Shown here: positions 49,909 to 63,220 of the stretch, piece after piece
Numbering within the stretch: the first letter of the stretch is position 1
Layout of the letters: the number at the start of each line of letters is the position of its first letter
NCBI GenBank assembly: GCA_027257055.1
Contig: JAPVLO010000039.1
Span: 5,796,501 to 5,860,500, forward strand
Direction of reading: 5' to 3'
DNA length: 64,000 bases
Source: Cephalopachus bancanus
Taxonomy: Eukaryota; Chordata; Mammalia; Primates; Tarsiidae
The notes under the pieces: model-generated
The model's database searches: none
Told to the model about the DNA's origin: nothing
What the model saw: the letters and a program-made list of their open reading frames with translations, nothing else
Program-made: the position numbers and the translations under genes

Positions 49909-50203
49909 TTTTTGAGTTTTCATCCTGTCACCCAGGCTAGAGTGTAGTGGCATGATCACCATGATCCACGAGCTACTGTGGTCTTGACCTTGGTCTGGGC
50001 TCAGGCGAACCCCATATCCCAAGTAGCTGGGACTACAGGCGCAGGCTACCATGCCTGGCTACTTTTTTGATTTTTTTTTTTTTTTTTGTAGAGACGAGGT
50101 GTCCAATGTTGCCCAGGCTGATTGAACTCATGGGCTCAAGCAGTTCTCCTGCCTTGGATTCCCAGAGTGCTGGGATTACAGATGTGAGCCACAGCGTCCG
50201 GTC
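49909..50203 (-). mobile_element. Old dimeric Alu, antisense
   Basis: GAGTTTTCATCCTGTCACCC start, long T-run in the middle linker, end GTGAGCCACAGCGTCCGG. Confidence 0.85.
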
Positions 50204-51408
50204 TCATGAGTCTCTCTTTGAAACATGTCCAGTGACAGGGATCTTAATCCAGGGGAATTCACAACTTCGGACAGGATGCCGGTTTAGATCACTCCCTTTA
50301 CCCTAGAACCTAGCTGTCTCTCCAGCGGTTCCCAGGGCAGAGTCAGCATCACTTCCTGTGAGAATGCTTTGGTGTCAGCTTGGAACTACATCCCTGCTTG
50401 GCCCCCCGGGGATACTGGAACCTGGGAAGGGACCCCTCCTGCTAATCGAGGGTTGGTCAGTTGGTTGCTGAAAGGAAAGGGAATTTATTTTTAATTTCCT
50501 GAGTTTTCTTGCCTGTTGTTTTGGAGTGGAGACGGCCTCAGAGGAGAAGGAAAGTCCTTGAGTTAGGTGACTTCTGGCAAAGAATGAGCTGATAGGAGGG
50601 TGGGGAAAGCTGTTTACGGCTAACCTGGCCCTCTTCACTAGGCAGCTTTGTTCCTAATGTGCATCTCTCCCCTGGAGTTAACTTCACAGAACACCCAGCA
50701 GTGGCAGGGAATTGGAGCACAAAGAACCTTGTAATCCAACCCATTCATCTTACTGGCGAGGAAGCTGAGACCTAGAAATGGACAGAGGCTATCCAGGGTC
50801 ACAGAGTGAGCTAGTGGCAGCGATGAAACTTGAATTCAGGTCTTCTGGGTCCCAGGCCTGCTCTTGTTCTCCTACACCATGTATATTAGTGTCTAATAGA
50901 AAATAGATGGCACATGTAATTTGAGAACTTGGAGGCAGGGTAGAGGGAAACAACTATGGATGGGGGCTGTCTTCTGGGGCTAGGAACAGTGGAGTTTTAC
51001 TGCCTCTGCACCTACAGACAAAGAGGCCATGTGGAGGATCATCTTACTAGAGCTAGGTCTTTGGGCCAGGGGGCTCAGAAAGGCAGTGGGAAGAATAAGA
51101 ACCCTGTCTTCACTTTTTCCCTCCCTCTGTGTCCTGCTAAAGCTCCCTGTGGACCAAACCCAGCTGGCAGTTAGAAGGCAAGAGTCTTGATGTAGACCAT
51201 ACAGGTCAGTTCTAGGTCATAGTGCAGGGTGGAAAATGAGGCATGTACCTGTAAGGGCAGATGAGAGTTATTCAGTGTAACAGGCGATCTTGCTTCTACT
51301 AATATAAAATCATTTCGTAAGCACTTAGTCTGTGCAAGGCATGTGCATTATCTCATTGTATCTTCCCATAAACCTGGTTTTCTCCACTGGACCTATACAC
51401 TGAATAGG

Positions 51409-51718
51409 ACAGGCGTGGTGGCTCACGCCTGTAATCCCAGTACTTTGGGAGGCTAAGGTGGGCAGATTGCTTGAGCCTAGGAGTTCGAGAGCATCCTAGG
51501 CAACATCGAGGAACTTCGTCTCTACAAAAAAGTCAAAAAAAATTAGCCAGGCATGATGGTGCGTGCCTATAGCCCCAGCTGTCTGGGATGCTGTGGTGAA
51601 GAGATCACCTGAGCCCGGGAGGTTGAGGCTGCCTGTGAGTCGTGATCATTGTAATTGTACTACTGCACCCCAGTGTGGGTGTCAGAGAGAGACCCCAACT
51701 CAATAATAATAATAATAG
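51409..51718 (+). mobile_element. Old dimeric Alu, sense
   Basis: GGCGTGGTGGCTCACGCCTG head, right arm with CACCCCAGTGTGGGTGTCAG, tail of AAT triplets. Confidence 0.87.
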
Positions 51719-53072
51719 AAACTGAGTAGTGAAACATCTTGAGGGATGGAGGTATGAACAATTAAGCTGACATCTTCCTGTGTGGAGTCTTATTGTGTGT
51801 ATCATAGTTCCCCTAAGATTGTGGAATGGATGAAGAATGAGGAGCAAACATAAAAGAGAGGTGGTAAACCTCCCTGAGAAGCCTTAGCTGTGCCTATTCT
51901 CCAGGAGAGTTGGAGGGTCAGCTGAGGGGACTGGAGGCTCTCTACAGAGAGGAGCCCTGTGCCTTTTAGTATGTCTCCTGTTGGTTTGTAATAGGCCAGC
52001 TTCAGGTTAAAAGAGCAAGTATGAAAGTCTGGGGGGAAAAAAGCCCCTTGGACCAGTTTTCTTAGCGGAGGTTAGCTTTCAGAATTAAAAACCATCTCTT
52101 CCCGAAGCCATCTTTACCCACTCCTTAATTCCTGATACCCCCACAGTCTGGGCAGGAACCCAGGGTACTACCCCTCTTTCCCCGCTCAACTCCTACTCAC
52201 AGCTCCACCCACTAGCTCAGTTCTGCTAATTGCGCTGCTGGTGCTGCTGCTAGAACACAGCGTTCTTCAGGGATGAACCAACGACTAGTTTGGTGGGGTG
52301 AATTTCACCAGCACCCCTAAAGTTTCTGTGAAGCAGGAAGCTCCACTTGAAAGCACCGAGCTGTTTCCTTCATGCTTCCTTTTGCCTTACTGTCGCCCTC
52401 TTTCCCCCTTTTTATTGACTTCTTTCCTAGAGGTTCCATAAAGTCTTTCATTTGTTGTTCGTAATCTAAGCCCCTCAGCCTTGGATAAGCAACCTAATAT
52501 ACTGGCCACATGCTACCTGCCTGACACTGTATCTTATATTTCATGACAGTTATTAACTGAGAAAACCAAGTCTAGTTAGGGAACGTATTGAAGATCACAC
52601 AGCTATTAATGGTGGAGCTAGTATTTGAAGTCTGATCTAATCCCAACATCCATCCTGACATTTTTGAGAATAAACCCTGTTGCTGCAGTATTTAGGTTCA
52701 ACTTGTACTTTTGCTATTCAGAACCTTTTCCTTGTGTCATTTCCTGTGTCTCTGGGGCTTGGGCGTGTTAAATGTACTGTTTCAGCTCACCCCTGTGGGT
52801 TTCCACATGGATTTGCCTAACGTTTGATTCCATCCATAGCCTACGTATTCTCCCTTATTCCTTTGCTGGTCATGTCGCCTCCATCTGGGGCGCCGTTTCT
52901 ATTTCTAAATGTCAACATCCAAGTTCAGCTCAAATGTTACTTCCTCCATGCTGTCCCTAAAATCTCATTTGCCTCCAGATTCTCAAACGCACCTTTATGA
53001 ATCTTCCCTAAATGATTTATTATGTAATTCCCTATGTTACAGTAATTTGGGCATATAACTTAATCTAATCTT

Positions 53073-53359
53073 TTTTTTTTTTTTCTGAGTTGGAGTCTCA
53101 CTCTGTTGCCCAGACTGGAGTGCAGTGGCTGCTCCCGGCCACCGCAGCCTCGACCTGCTGGGCTCTGGCGATCCTTCCGCCTCAGCCTTCCAAGTAGCCA
53201 GAATTATAGGCATGCGCTACCATGCCCGGCTGAGTTTTTGATTTACTGTAGAGATGAGGTCTCGCCTGCCCAGGCGGGTCTCGAACCCGCGGGCTCAGGC
53301 AATCCACTCACCTCAGCCTCCCAAAGGCGTGGGATTGCAGGCTGAGCCACCGAGCCCAG
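53073..53359 (-). mobile_element. Young lineage-type Alu, antisense
   Basis: CTCGCCTGCCCAGGCGGG deletion type; perfect duplications CTTAATCTAATCTT at 53059-53072 and 53360-53373. Confidence 0.94.
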
Positions 53360-54930
53360 CTTAATCTAATCTTAATGCAGCTTTTCTGAGCCATTCCCGG
53401 TGCTCCCTGAGTCCGTTTATGTTTCTTCTGATAGAAAAAGTCCATCACTCCTCTTGCTTTCGCCATTGGGAATGAGGGAAACCTTGGCCATAATGGCACT
53501 CCTCCCTGGGACCTCAGTCAGCTCTGAGAATTAATTTCCCATATCACCCAAGACAGACAGATGCTAGGCCTCTTCAGCAGAGAACGGGTGTGGGCTGGGA
53601 TGATTCACTTGCTCTGTTGCTGCCTACAGCTCAGCTCAAAGCCCTTGGGAATCAAAACACTTCCTAAGAAGAGGCACAGAAGGTTCTCCTTAGAAATAGC
53701 AGCTTGGGTCCCTATTCTGACAAATGCCTGTTACTGTCCTGATGTTTCAAAGTCCAGGTCAGTGAGGAGCCATTCAACTGGATGGTCATGGAGAACAGGT
53801 AGAAGCAGCAGCCTTAGAAATCAGTGTCCTGATCTGGGCATCAGATCATTTAGATTTTAATTAGGCTCTACCAAGAGCTCACTGTCTATAAAGGGAAAGC
53901 ACTCATTCCTTAAGTCAACTTTTTTTTTTGACTTCTGAGTTCTACTGTGCTAAGGGCACAGAGGGTTATGAGAAGTCAAAACCTGTCCCTCACCATGATG
54001 GTCAGTCAGTCTCTTTAAATAAGCACAATTTGTGGTAATAAATGATATACTATACGAAAGTATTTTAGAAGTATGGAAGAGAAACATCCTGTGGGAATTG
54101 AGTGAGCAAATTTAGATTTAACTAAAGAGATGACACTTGAGCTAGACCTTGAAATTGAAATTCTGTTGGCAGATGGGAGTAAGTCTGTTGCGTCTTTGGG
54201 GAATGACATGTGGTATATTGTCAGTGTAATGGGGGGGAGGTAAGGGCGAAGAGAGGAGATTAGACTTGAAGGTCTATCTGGTTCTAGCAGTGCAGGACCT
54301 TCATAGTCCATGTAAACTTTGGACTTCACCTTGAGGGTAGAGAGGAGATCCTGAACTGTTTTAACATATAAGGGCAAGATATGATCAGATCTGTGTTATA
54401 GAATGATCACTTTGGCAGCAATGTGGAGGATAAATTGGAAGGATCAAAGATGAAGAGAGAGACACTGGTTAGGAATTTGTTAGACTATCACAGGAAAGAA
54501 AGTTTGAGGACCTCAACTAGGGGATTAGAGAGGAGGATTGGACTAGATCATCCCTAAAACCAAAGTGTTATGCCCCTGAATCCACCTGTGCTTTGGTGCT
54601 TTTTGTATCTGTGCCCCTCCCCACCCCACTCCTAGTTGATTACCCAGTTGCCTGCTCATGACATATCCTTGGGGGACTATGACCTGTTTGAGTTCTGAAC
54701 CTACCTGTTTTTTGTTTGTCTGTTCTGTTCATCCCTGAAATCTCACTTCAGATGGGACTTAGCCCCTAGGAGACCAACTAGTAGGAAGGTATTATTTATC
54801 CCAGAGTCTTTCTCATTCCCTCTTCCAGCCCCGATTCTTCTCTCTCCTTTATCCTCTGGCATTGGATCTGAGGTCTCTGAGTTGGCAATGGCATCTGTAC
54901 CATACTTCTCATTACTGTTTTATTTTCTTT

Positions 54931-55222
54931 TCTTTTTTTTTTTTTTTTTGAGTTGGAGTCTCACTCTGTCACCCAGACTGGAGTGCAGTGGCCGCTCCTG
55001 GCCACCGCAGCCTCGACCTGCTGGGCTCTGGCGATCCTTCCGCCTCAGCCTTCCAAGTAGCTACAGGCGCGCGCTACCACGCCCGGCTAATTTTTTGATT
55101 TATTGTGGAGATGAGGTCTCGCTAAGTTGCCCAGGCGGGTCTCGAACCCGCGGGCTCAGGCAATCCACTCACCTCAGCCTCCCAAAGGTGCAGGATTACA
55201 GGCTGAGCCACCGAGCCCGGCT
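54931..55222 (-). mobile_element. Young lineage-type Alu, antisense
   Basis: CGCTAAGTTGCCCAGGCGGG; small deletion in the right arm (AAGTAGCTACAGGCGCG). Flanks ACTGTTTT / ACCGTTTT. Confidence 0.9.
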
Positions 55223-56330
55223 ACCGTTTTCAAGAGAAGTGATGAGACATCATGTCTCATTGAATGATGTTGACAAGCAGGAATTAGAAAAATGGATTAA
55301 AGACCAAGTTTGTGACCTTGATCTAAGACTAGAAGGTGAAATACAGGGCAGCGCCACATAGTGACTGAACAAGTTTGAGCACCTTGATTTAAATTTAGAT
55401 CAGCCCTATAAAATGTAATCTGAAAGCCAGAAGTACATGCCTTCTCCTAATTCCTTCACTCTTTCTATCCCCACCTAGGGTTACAAGTCCTGCCCCTTCT
55501 TGCTCTACTTGTTTGTAAAACTGTCATGCTGTGATTCGTGGGCTTGTAGAGTTTAGCAACCAGTCAACAAATAGGTTCTTAATACCTGTGGTGTATCTAG
55601 CCTAATAGTAACTGGGGTAAGCTGTAGATGCCCCCTGGCTATGTTCTCAAGGAATCAAGAGACTGGTATTTTTAGTCTAGTTGGGAAAGCAAAACACATA
55701 CGAGAACCAGTATGAATAGTTAGGAAGGCAGTCAGAATTTGGTGGTACGTGCTGCAAGTACCATAGTGCCTGAGAAAGGAGAGAGCAGGTGGTCTAGGTT
55801 TCTTGGGTTGCCTTGGATTGGGGGTTGGATTTACCTAGATAAAGCCTGAGGGTCTAAGCTAGATCCCAACTAGTCTTGGCATGAGACTGGGGGCCAAGCA
55901 GCACTTTATGAGGCCCTTATAGAGAGTAACATACGTATTATTCAAATGTTCATGCTGTTTCCTCAGCCTGCATCTTGCCACTAGTCAAGATTGTCTAATC
56001 TTTTAAGGCCAAGCCCAAATGCCTCTTTTTTCATGAAGACTCTTTCCTCCCGTCAGTCAGAATTGTGGCTATCTTCTTTGTTCCTCTGTAGTCCTTTGCT
56101 TTTAACTCTGCTGTGACATTTTTTCATCTTATCATGTATTTATGAATGTTTTTCATTAGTTCCACTAGATTGTGAACTTCTTGTTAATAGGAACTATATC
56201 TGATTCACTTCTCTAACTCCCAGTTGCTATCCTAGAATGGTATTCAGCTTGGAAAATGTTTGCTAAATGGAAGAACATGAGTTTAATAGATTTTATTCTC
56301 CCTTGTATTTGAGTCCTATAAAATCAGTTC

Positions 56331-56634
56331 CAGCCTGGTGGCTCATGCCTATCATCCCAGCACTTTGGGAGTCTGAGGCCAGGAGGACTGCTTGAGCTGG
56401 GGAGTTTGAGACCAGCCGGGTAATATGGTGAGACCTCATCTCTACAAAAATAAAATAATTATTAGCCGGGGATGGTGGTGTGTGCCTGTAGTCCCAGCTA
56501 CTTGACAGGCTGAAGCAGAAGAATTGCCTGAGTCCTGGAGGTTGAGGCTGTGGTGAGTCATGTTTGTGCCACTATACTTCAGCTTGGGTGACAGAGAGAG
56601 ACCTTGACTCAAAAAAAAAAAAAAAAAAAAAAAA
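56331..56634 (+). mobile_element. Old dimeric Alu, sense
   Basis: CAGCCTGGTGGCTCATGCCT head, 24-A tail; AATCAGTTC / GATCAGTTC repeats flank it. Confidence 0.87.
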
Positions 56635-57064
56635 GATCAGTTCTATAAAGTAATCCTAAAACCAGAATAGGGAGGGCTTCCTTTCTAATGCCAATTTCTG
56701 GCAGGAGAACATGTAGTGAAATTGAAAGTCATTAAGTAGGACTTGCATAGACACACAAAAGTAGGGTATCCAATTTTAGTGTTGCCCTTTCAGGACCAAA
56801 GGGACAAAAGTAGAATATGAGCAACAGGAAGGCCTCCCCTGACTTATGGAAAGTCTATTAGAAGAATTAAGAACTAATTCTGATAAAAATCTCTTGTGAC
56901 ATACTTGCTAACTTTATGGGACTGTACTAAAAACCAAATGAGATAAGAAATATATAAGTTCTTTGAATGTTCCCAAATCATTAGCTACTAAAGTCAGCTT
57001 GAAAGAACTTGGCCAATCTCCATTTGAGTTCCTATTTAGACCCAAAAACTAGAACCAAAATGAC

Positions 57065-57245
57065 AGAGCAAGAACAGGATGTGACCTTGGGCAAATCACT
57101 TGAGTCTCTGAGCCTCAGTACCCTCATTTGTAAAACAGAGATAATAATCTCTACCCTACCTAATTTCTAGGGCTACCAGAAGGATCAAATGAGAAAACGA
57201 ATATGACAGTGCCTTGTAAGCTATAAAGGTCTGTGCAAATGCGAT
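57065..57245 (+). repeat. MIR
   Basis: GACCTTGGGCAAATCACTTG, CCTCATTTGTAAAACAGAGA and GGATCAAATGAGAAAACGAA follow the MIR consensus. Confidence 0.65.
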
Positions 57246-58054
57246 GGATTTATTTTTTAATCTGTGCTTGAGGGCTCTGGATGAAATTTGCCAAGGTTGT
57301 TACACATCTAGACAGTGACATCATATGTATGTTATTGAAATCCAGGGTGGGGCACGGAAGACAGGCCCAGAGTCATGGGGGCAGGGTAGAATACAGAAGG
57401 GAGCCACACCCACTGCCTGCCTGTGGAAGACCTGATTCTGTTATCACTCATTTTTCTGACTTGAAGAAATTTGTTTTCCTGGTTTCTAAACTGTTGAAGA
57501 CTTTGCCATGACCTCTGTGAACAGGGGATACTTTGATTAAAGTTCTAGAGTAAGGGCCACTTGAATTTGTTTCTCGTCTCCAAGGTTGAGTGTGGTGTCT
57601 CAACAGCAAGCATTCAGGATAAGTTTCCTATTGAACAAAATACAGGTAGTGCATTTTGTGAGACCGCCTCATCATCCTCATTCTCACTTCCTTTGTGTTT
57701 TCAAATTCCAGTTGTAGGTAACGTAAAAAAGTAGAACATGATTCAGATAAATGGAAGCCTGACTCTTGCTTGAAAACATGACTGACCAGTTGTGAAAGGC
57801 CCAACTTCAAAAATGGCATATTACCATCCACTTGCTTTGCTAATCCCAGGAAACTGTGATGCAGAGTCTAAAGGGAAAGACTGCCTGTAGCCAGGTAGTT
57901 TTTGAATTCCTTCAACTGGTCCTGCTGCTCACTGGAGCTGGAAGAAAATGGCTTAACCAACAAATATTTAGTAGTATTTATTGTGTGTTAGGCCTGTACT
58001 GAGTGCTTTGGGAAATGTGAGAAACGTCAAGTTGTGGCTTCTGTGTTGGAAGTA

Positions 58055-58629
58055 CTTTTTTTGGGGGGGACCCCCCCCAAATGAAACTTATTTATAAAAC
58101 ATTGTACATTTATTCTTACATGTTTAAACTTCAGTCACTTTCAAAATACTCTCTGTTTGTTGCAATACACCTATTGAGATGCTTTTCCCGCTGCTCAAAA
58201 CAGTTTTTGAACTCTCCAATTTTGATGCCTTTTAGTGCTTCAGCTGTTTTTTGTTTTACCACTTTTGCATTGGCAAAATGTTTCTCTTTGAGGGCTTTTT
58301 TCATCTCGGAAAATTTTTTTAAAATGTCGTTTAGGGCGAGATTGGGTGAGTAGGGAGGGTTGAGCATGGGGGTTATGCTGTTTTTGGTCAAAAACTACTG
58401 ATCACTCAGTACAGTTTGGGCAGGTGCAATGTCATGGTGGAAGAACCAGTCACCTGTTTGCCACAGCACAGGATGTTTCTCCTGCAAATCGTGACCCAAC
58501 CTTCTTAAAGCTTCCAGATAAAAGCTTTAGTTGAGCGTTTGATCAGAGGAACAAATTTTGAGTGTACTATAAGATGCCTGCCTGCCAAAACATAATTTGG
58601 GTTGTTTTTTTTTTTTTGGTGCCCCCTTG
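58055..58629 (-). mobile_element. Internally deleted mariner element (copy B)
   Basis: Left end has GGGGGGGACCCCCCCC, right end TTTGGTGCCCCCTTG, inverse counterparts of the copy A termini. A TA precedes the left end (58053-58054). The minus-strand frame gives the transposase C-terminus (KQKTAEALKGI..., FKNCFEQREKHLNRCIA, EYFESD). It is about 80% identical to copy A over 300 bases by eye and about 575 bases long, so also missing most of the gene. Confidence 0.72.
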
Positions 58630-58865
58630 AATGCTATAGTTGAGAAGACAAGATGGCTGTAAAGGAGCTGGACATTCCCACTTGCAGTGTCTGCCCAGGG
58701 CCGAGGGAGTGGTAGGTAATAACTAACACAGGAAAGCAGAGGCAGGAGGATCTCAAAGACTCTAGGGACTGGGAAGGCTTTGTAGAGGAGGGCGAGAGGA
58801 CAAAGTCCATCATGAGACTGAGCGCTCATCTTCCAATGTCTTCTTTTGTTTTCTGGCCCCACATT

Positions 58866-59455
58866 AAGAGATTGTATTAGTTTTTTACTGCTGCATAACA
58901 AATTACCACAAAATTTAGCTGCTTAAAACAGCATCTATTTATTAGTTCTGTAGGTCAGAAGTCCAGGCAAGCTCTACTGGGTTCTCTGCTCAGGACCACC
59001 CCAAGACTGAAATCAGGGTATATGAGCTGGTTGGGCACTTATCTTAATCTTCTGGGAAAGAACCCACTTCCAAGCTCATTGAGATTGTGACAAAATTCCA
59101 TTCCTTTTAGTTGTAGTACTGGGATCCCTGTTTCCTTCTGGGCTGTTAGCCAGAAGTTACTCTCGGCTCCTGGTAGCTCCTTCCATCTCCAGTCTGGCAG
59201 CAGTACATCAAATCCCCCTTGTGTTTTGAATCTCTGACTTGTTACCAGCTAGAGAAAACACTCTGCTCGTGAAATTAGATCAAGTCTACCTGGATAGTCT
59301 CCTTTGGATTAGCTGAAAGTCAACTCTCTGGTAACATTAATTACATCTGCAAAATCCCCTTGGCAGCATAACCTAACATAATCACAGTTCTGGGGACTGG
59401 GGTGGGAAATCTTGATGGGGGTACATTTTGAGATTTTGCCTACACAAATATGTCA
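58866..59455 (-). mobile_element. ERVL/MaLR-type LTR remnant
   Basis: TGTATTAGTTTTTTACTGCT, CATAACAAATTACCACAAAA and TTAATTACATCTGCAAAATC are typical of this LTR superfamily read antisense. The subfamily is not assigned. No internal region. Confidence 0.55.
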
Positions 59456-59889
59456 GTAGAAAAGAAGTGATGAGGGACTAAACTCAGGTCCTAGCAGTAG
59501 GGATGGAAGAGAGGAAGGAAGTTAAAGCATGGCGAGTACTTGGTAGAGGGCAAGCACAATACCAGTCATTTTCACAAATGCTATCTCCATCCTCATGGCA
59601 AAACTAAAAAGTAGGCATCATTTTCACTATCCTCGTTTTATTTGTGAGAGTGCTGAGTCTTAGAGAGAAAGGCAGCTGCTGTATGGCAACTCTGTCTGAT
59701 TCCAAAACTTCCTTGTTCTACTCTGCCATTTTGGGAAAGAGTAGGAGGGTGGTACCACAGACATTGAGTTGATAATGTGCACATGTCTTGGCAGCTGATT
59801 TGCTATGGGGCAAAGGAAAGAAAGGAGTCCAACGTGATCTAAAACATCAAGTCTACAGGACAGGGAAGATTGCAGGATCATTAATAGAA

Positions 59890-60215
59890 ACACAGTCATG
59901 TGTTGCTTAATGATGAGGGTAGGTTCTGAGAAGTGCATTGTTAAGGCGATTTCATCGTTGTACAAACATCACAGAGTGTACTTACACAAACCTAGGTATA
60001 TGGTGTAGCCTATTGTTCCTAGGCTACAAACCTGTATAGCATGTTACTGTACTGAATGCTGTAGGCAACTGTAACACAATGGTAAGTATTTGTGTATCTA
60101 AACACATCTAAACATAGAAAAGGTATAGTAAAAATACAGGATTATACTCTTATAGAACCACCGTCACATATGCAGTCCATTGTTGACTGAAACATCATGT
60201 GGCACATGACTCTAT
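59890..60215. mobile_element. Tigger-like non-autonomous DNA transposon
   Basis: Begins CAGTCATGTGTTGCTTAATG and ends with the inverse (ATGTGGCACATGACT), giving terminal inverted repeats about 325 bases apart. Internal phrases such as CTAGGCTACAAACCTGTATA and TGTTACTGTACTGAATGCTG are familiar from a common primate pogo-type MER element. Subfamily from memory uncertain. Confidence 0.65.
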
Positions 60216-61210
60216 ACCCAATGGCAAATTCAGTGGTGTATGGGAAAGGCACCAAGTTTCTGTGTGGATTTTAAATATTCCTTATCCCCAGGCTCTGTTG
60301 ATCCATTCCCTGTACCTTCAGAGAGGTTGGTTCTCCTAACAAAGAGAGGTCAGGGTCACCTGGATTTATGTCTTGACTCCTGATTACTGCTTTAAGGCTT
60401 AGGAATAGCTGAGAATCCTGCAGGTATTAGATCCAAGGGTAAATGGGGTTGAGATCATCACCAGCTAATAGTAGCATCTGGGCAAGTGTTCTGGGCAGCA
60501 CTGGTGTGCAGGTTGGTTGGACTCTGCCATGGTGCTCACCCAGATGGTAACACTGTGATGTTGACGTGTAGTTCTGAATGGTGATGATACCTCCCTGGCT
60601 GCTCCTCTGGGAGCATTTCTGGGCCTACCTGCTGGTAAATTAGATCACTGGTCACTAACGTTTCCCCTTCCCTGTCCCTGTCTACCCATTTTGTTTCCAA
60701 TAGGAAATGATTACAAAAGTGCTTTGATAGAAAATATGGGATCTCTATAAAAATAAGACCCTGTTCTGTGAGTGTGGCTTGGTAGATTAGGTAATTCATC
60801 TGTTAGGTGTGCTTCTGAGTTGCTTCTTCACCTTGGTTTCTCTAGACTGCTGGGACTTGATCACTCACAGGAGGATGGAACTTCTTTGCAGTTCTGTCCT
60901 TACCCTGTTTTGAAGAGTTACCATTTCAATACTAACACACTTAAAATAGTAGTCAACATCAGACATGTTGTAGTAAAGTGCTTTGACAAGAGGAATGACC
61001 AAGTTGGATGTTTTCTTTAAGGGCCATTCCAATTGTGATTCTCTGTGCTTTGGGTGTTTAGTTGAAAGGAACATTAGAGAAGACAAGGCAGATGACAGGG
61101 AGGAAGGAGCCCCTTATGCTGGGAATTAAAGGATGGCTGGGACTGGGTTAAGTAAATGGGAAAAGGAAAGACTTTCCAGGCCTGGCTGAGAGCTGAGCAA
61201 AGGCATGTGG

Positions 61211-61487
61211 GGTTTTTTTTTTTTTTTTTGAGTTGGAGTCTCACTCTGTCGCCCAGACTGGAGTGCAGTGGCTGCTCCCGGCCACCACAGCCTCGACCTG
61301 CTGGGCTCTGACGATCCTTCCACTCGGCCTTCCGAGTAGCTGGAATTACAGGCATGCGCTACCATGCCTGGCTGATTTTTTGATTTACTGTAGAGATGAG
61401 GTCTCACTGCCCAGGCGGGCTCAGGCAATCCACTCACCTCAGCTTTCCAAAGGCACGGGATTACAGGCTGAGACACCGAGCCCGGCT
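61211..61487 (-). mobile_element. Young lineage-type Alu, antisense
   Basis: CTCACTGCCCAGGCGGGCTC has an extra deletion removing the usual TCTCGAACCCGC; otherwise youngest type. Confidence 0.92.
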
Positions 61488-61902
61488 GAGGTGATGTTTT
61501 CTTAATCAAAGAAAATAACTCCTTGTTTTTTTCCTTCTCCCTTTCATTAGAGCTTAGGATTTCTCAGCATTTTCCCCCTTCTGTAGATGTACAGATGGAT
61601 TTGAGAAGAATGATCCTTTTTGGCCTAGCCTCAACCTTAAGGGCACGTTTGTGAGATACTGTTTCCCCTTCAAGTTTACTCCCTGCCTCCCAGTCAGTGT
61701 CCTTTTCCCTGCTCTCCTCTGTTTTCTTTAAAAAGCACTATTTTTAATCAAGGAAGTTTACTTACTTTGTTTTTGTTTTTACAGACAGATGCGCTATTAA
61801 AGTTGAATATGTTTAAATGTCATTACTGTCCATAGTTTAACATTTGACCTGTCTTTGACAACCAGATTTTAATTCATATAGTTTGTTGTTGCCCATTTTC
61901 TT

Positions 61903-62197
61903 TTCTTTTTTTTTTTTTTTTTGAGTTGGAGTCTGACTTCATCGCCCAGGCTGGAGTGCTGTGGCAGGTTCACAGCCACCCTAGCATTGACCTGCTAGGC
62001 TCTGGCAATTTTCCGCCTCAGCCTTCCAAGTAGCTGGAACTACAGGCATGCACTATCACACCCAGCTTATTTTTTGATTTACTATAGAGATGAGGTCTCG
62101 CCAAGTTACCAGGGCTGGTCTCGAGCCTGTGGGCTCAGGCAGTCCTCTCACCTTGGCCTCCCAAAGTGCTGGGATTATAGGCTTGAGCCACCACATC
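61903..62197 (-). mobile_element. Alu, antisense, intermediate age
   Basis: CCAAGTTACCAGGGCTGG; CCCATTTTCT repeats on both sides. Confidence 0.88.
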
Positions 62198-62936
62198 AGG
62201 ACTTTTTTCCCATTTTCTAAAGGAGCATAGGCCGATGGGGGCCTATTTTTGGTTCTAATGGCTTAGAGAGTTTTTCCTCTCCAGGCAGGTGGATAACACT
62301 TGCCTGGAGGTTCTTTTCTCATCTTTGAATCTGACTACAATAGGAAAAAGTAACTCCAGTGTTCAAACAAGTCATGAAGAAATGAGTTTAATATTGTATT
62401 AGTTAGGGTTCTGTTATTGTATGTACTGAAATAATCTGCAAATAGTTTAAGCCAAAGTGAATTTATTTAAGAGACTAAAGGACATATGAGATCTAAGGTC
62501 AGGAATACCACTGGGTCTCAGGAAGGCACTTTAAGTAGGAACTGGAAAGCCATCAAGAAGCTAGGTAACTTCTCCATGTGCTTGCTGTGTGATGTGTGCT
62601 CTGTGCAGACTGTCTCTATCTGCTTCCAGTTCATGTGTAAGACAAAAAAGGGTCAATCTGACCCCCCTAAAAAATTATAATTCTCTTCATTCAAAAGACC
62701 AGCCAAGACTCAGTGAGGATCTGTTTGTCTTGTTTCCAAACATGTTCTGGAGAATCAATTTAGTTGGATCAACATGACAAGTATGGGGCCACAAAACACA
62801 AACCCTGGCTGTTGAAAGCCTGTCCTGTAGAAAAGGCCCACTTCACCCAAAGGGGCCTACTTCAAATATCCCTCCTGCTAAACCAGCTTATTGTTATTTG
62901 GATGATTTTCATTTTTCACAATGAACTAGAGAGATC

Positions 62937-63220
62937 TTTTTTTTTTTTGAGTTGGAGTCTCACTCTGTTGCCCAGACTGGAGTGCAGTGGCCGTTCCCGG
63001 CCACTGCAGCCTCGCCTGCTGGGCTCCAGCGATCCTTCCGCCTCAGCCTTCCGAGTAGCCGGAATTACAGGCATGTGCTACCACGCCCGGCTGATTTTTT
63101 GATTTATTGTAGAGATGAAGTCTCGCTGCCCAGGCGGGTCTCGAACCCACGGGCTCAGGCAATCCACTCACCTCAGCCTCCCAAAGGCGTGGGATTACAG
63201 GCTGAGCCACTGAGCCCAGC
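62937..63220 (-). mobile_element. Young lineage-type Alu, antisense, joined to short retroposon
   Basis: CTCGCTGCCCAGGCGGG deletion type. Its far end abuts the T-run of the element at 63221-63302. The target duplication TAGAGAGATCTT / TAGAGATATCTT encloses both together. Confidence 0.92.

Noticed and set aside
60536..60799. 87-codon minus-strand open frame
   Set aside because: No recognised domain; length is within chance for a 64-kb window.
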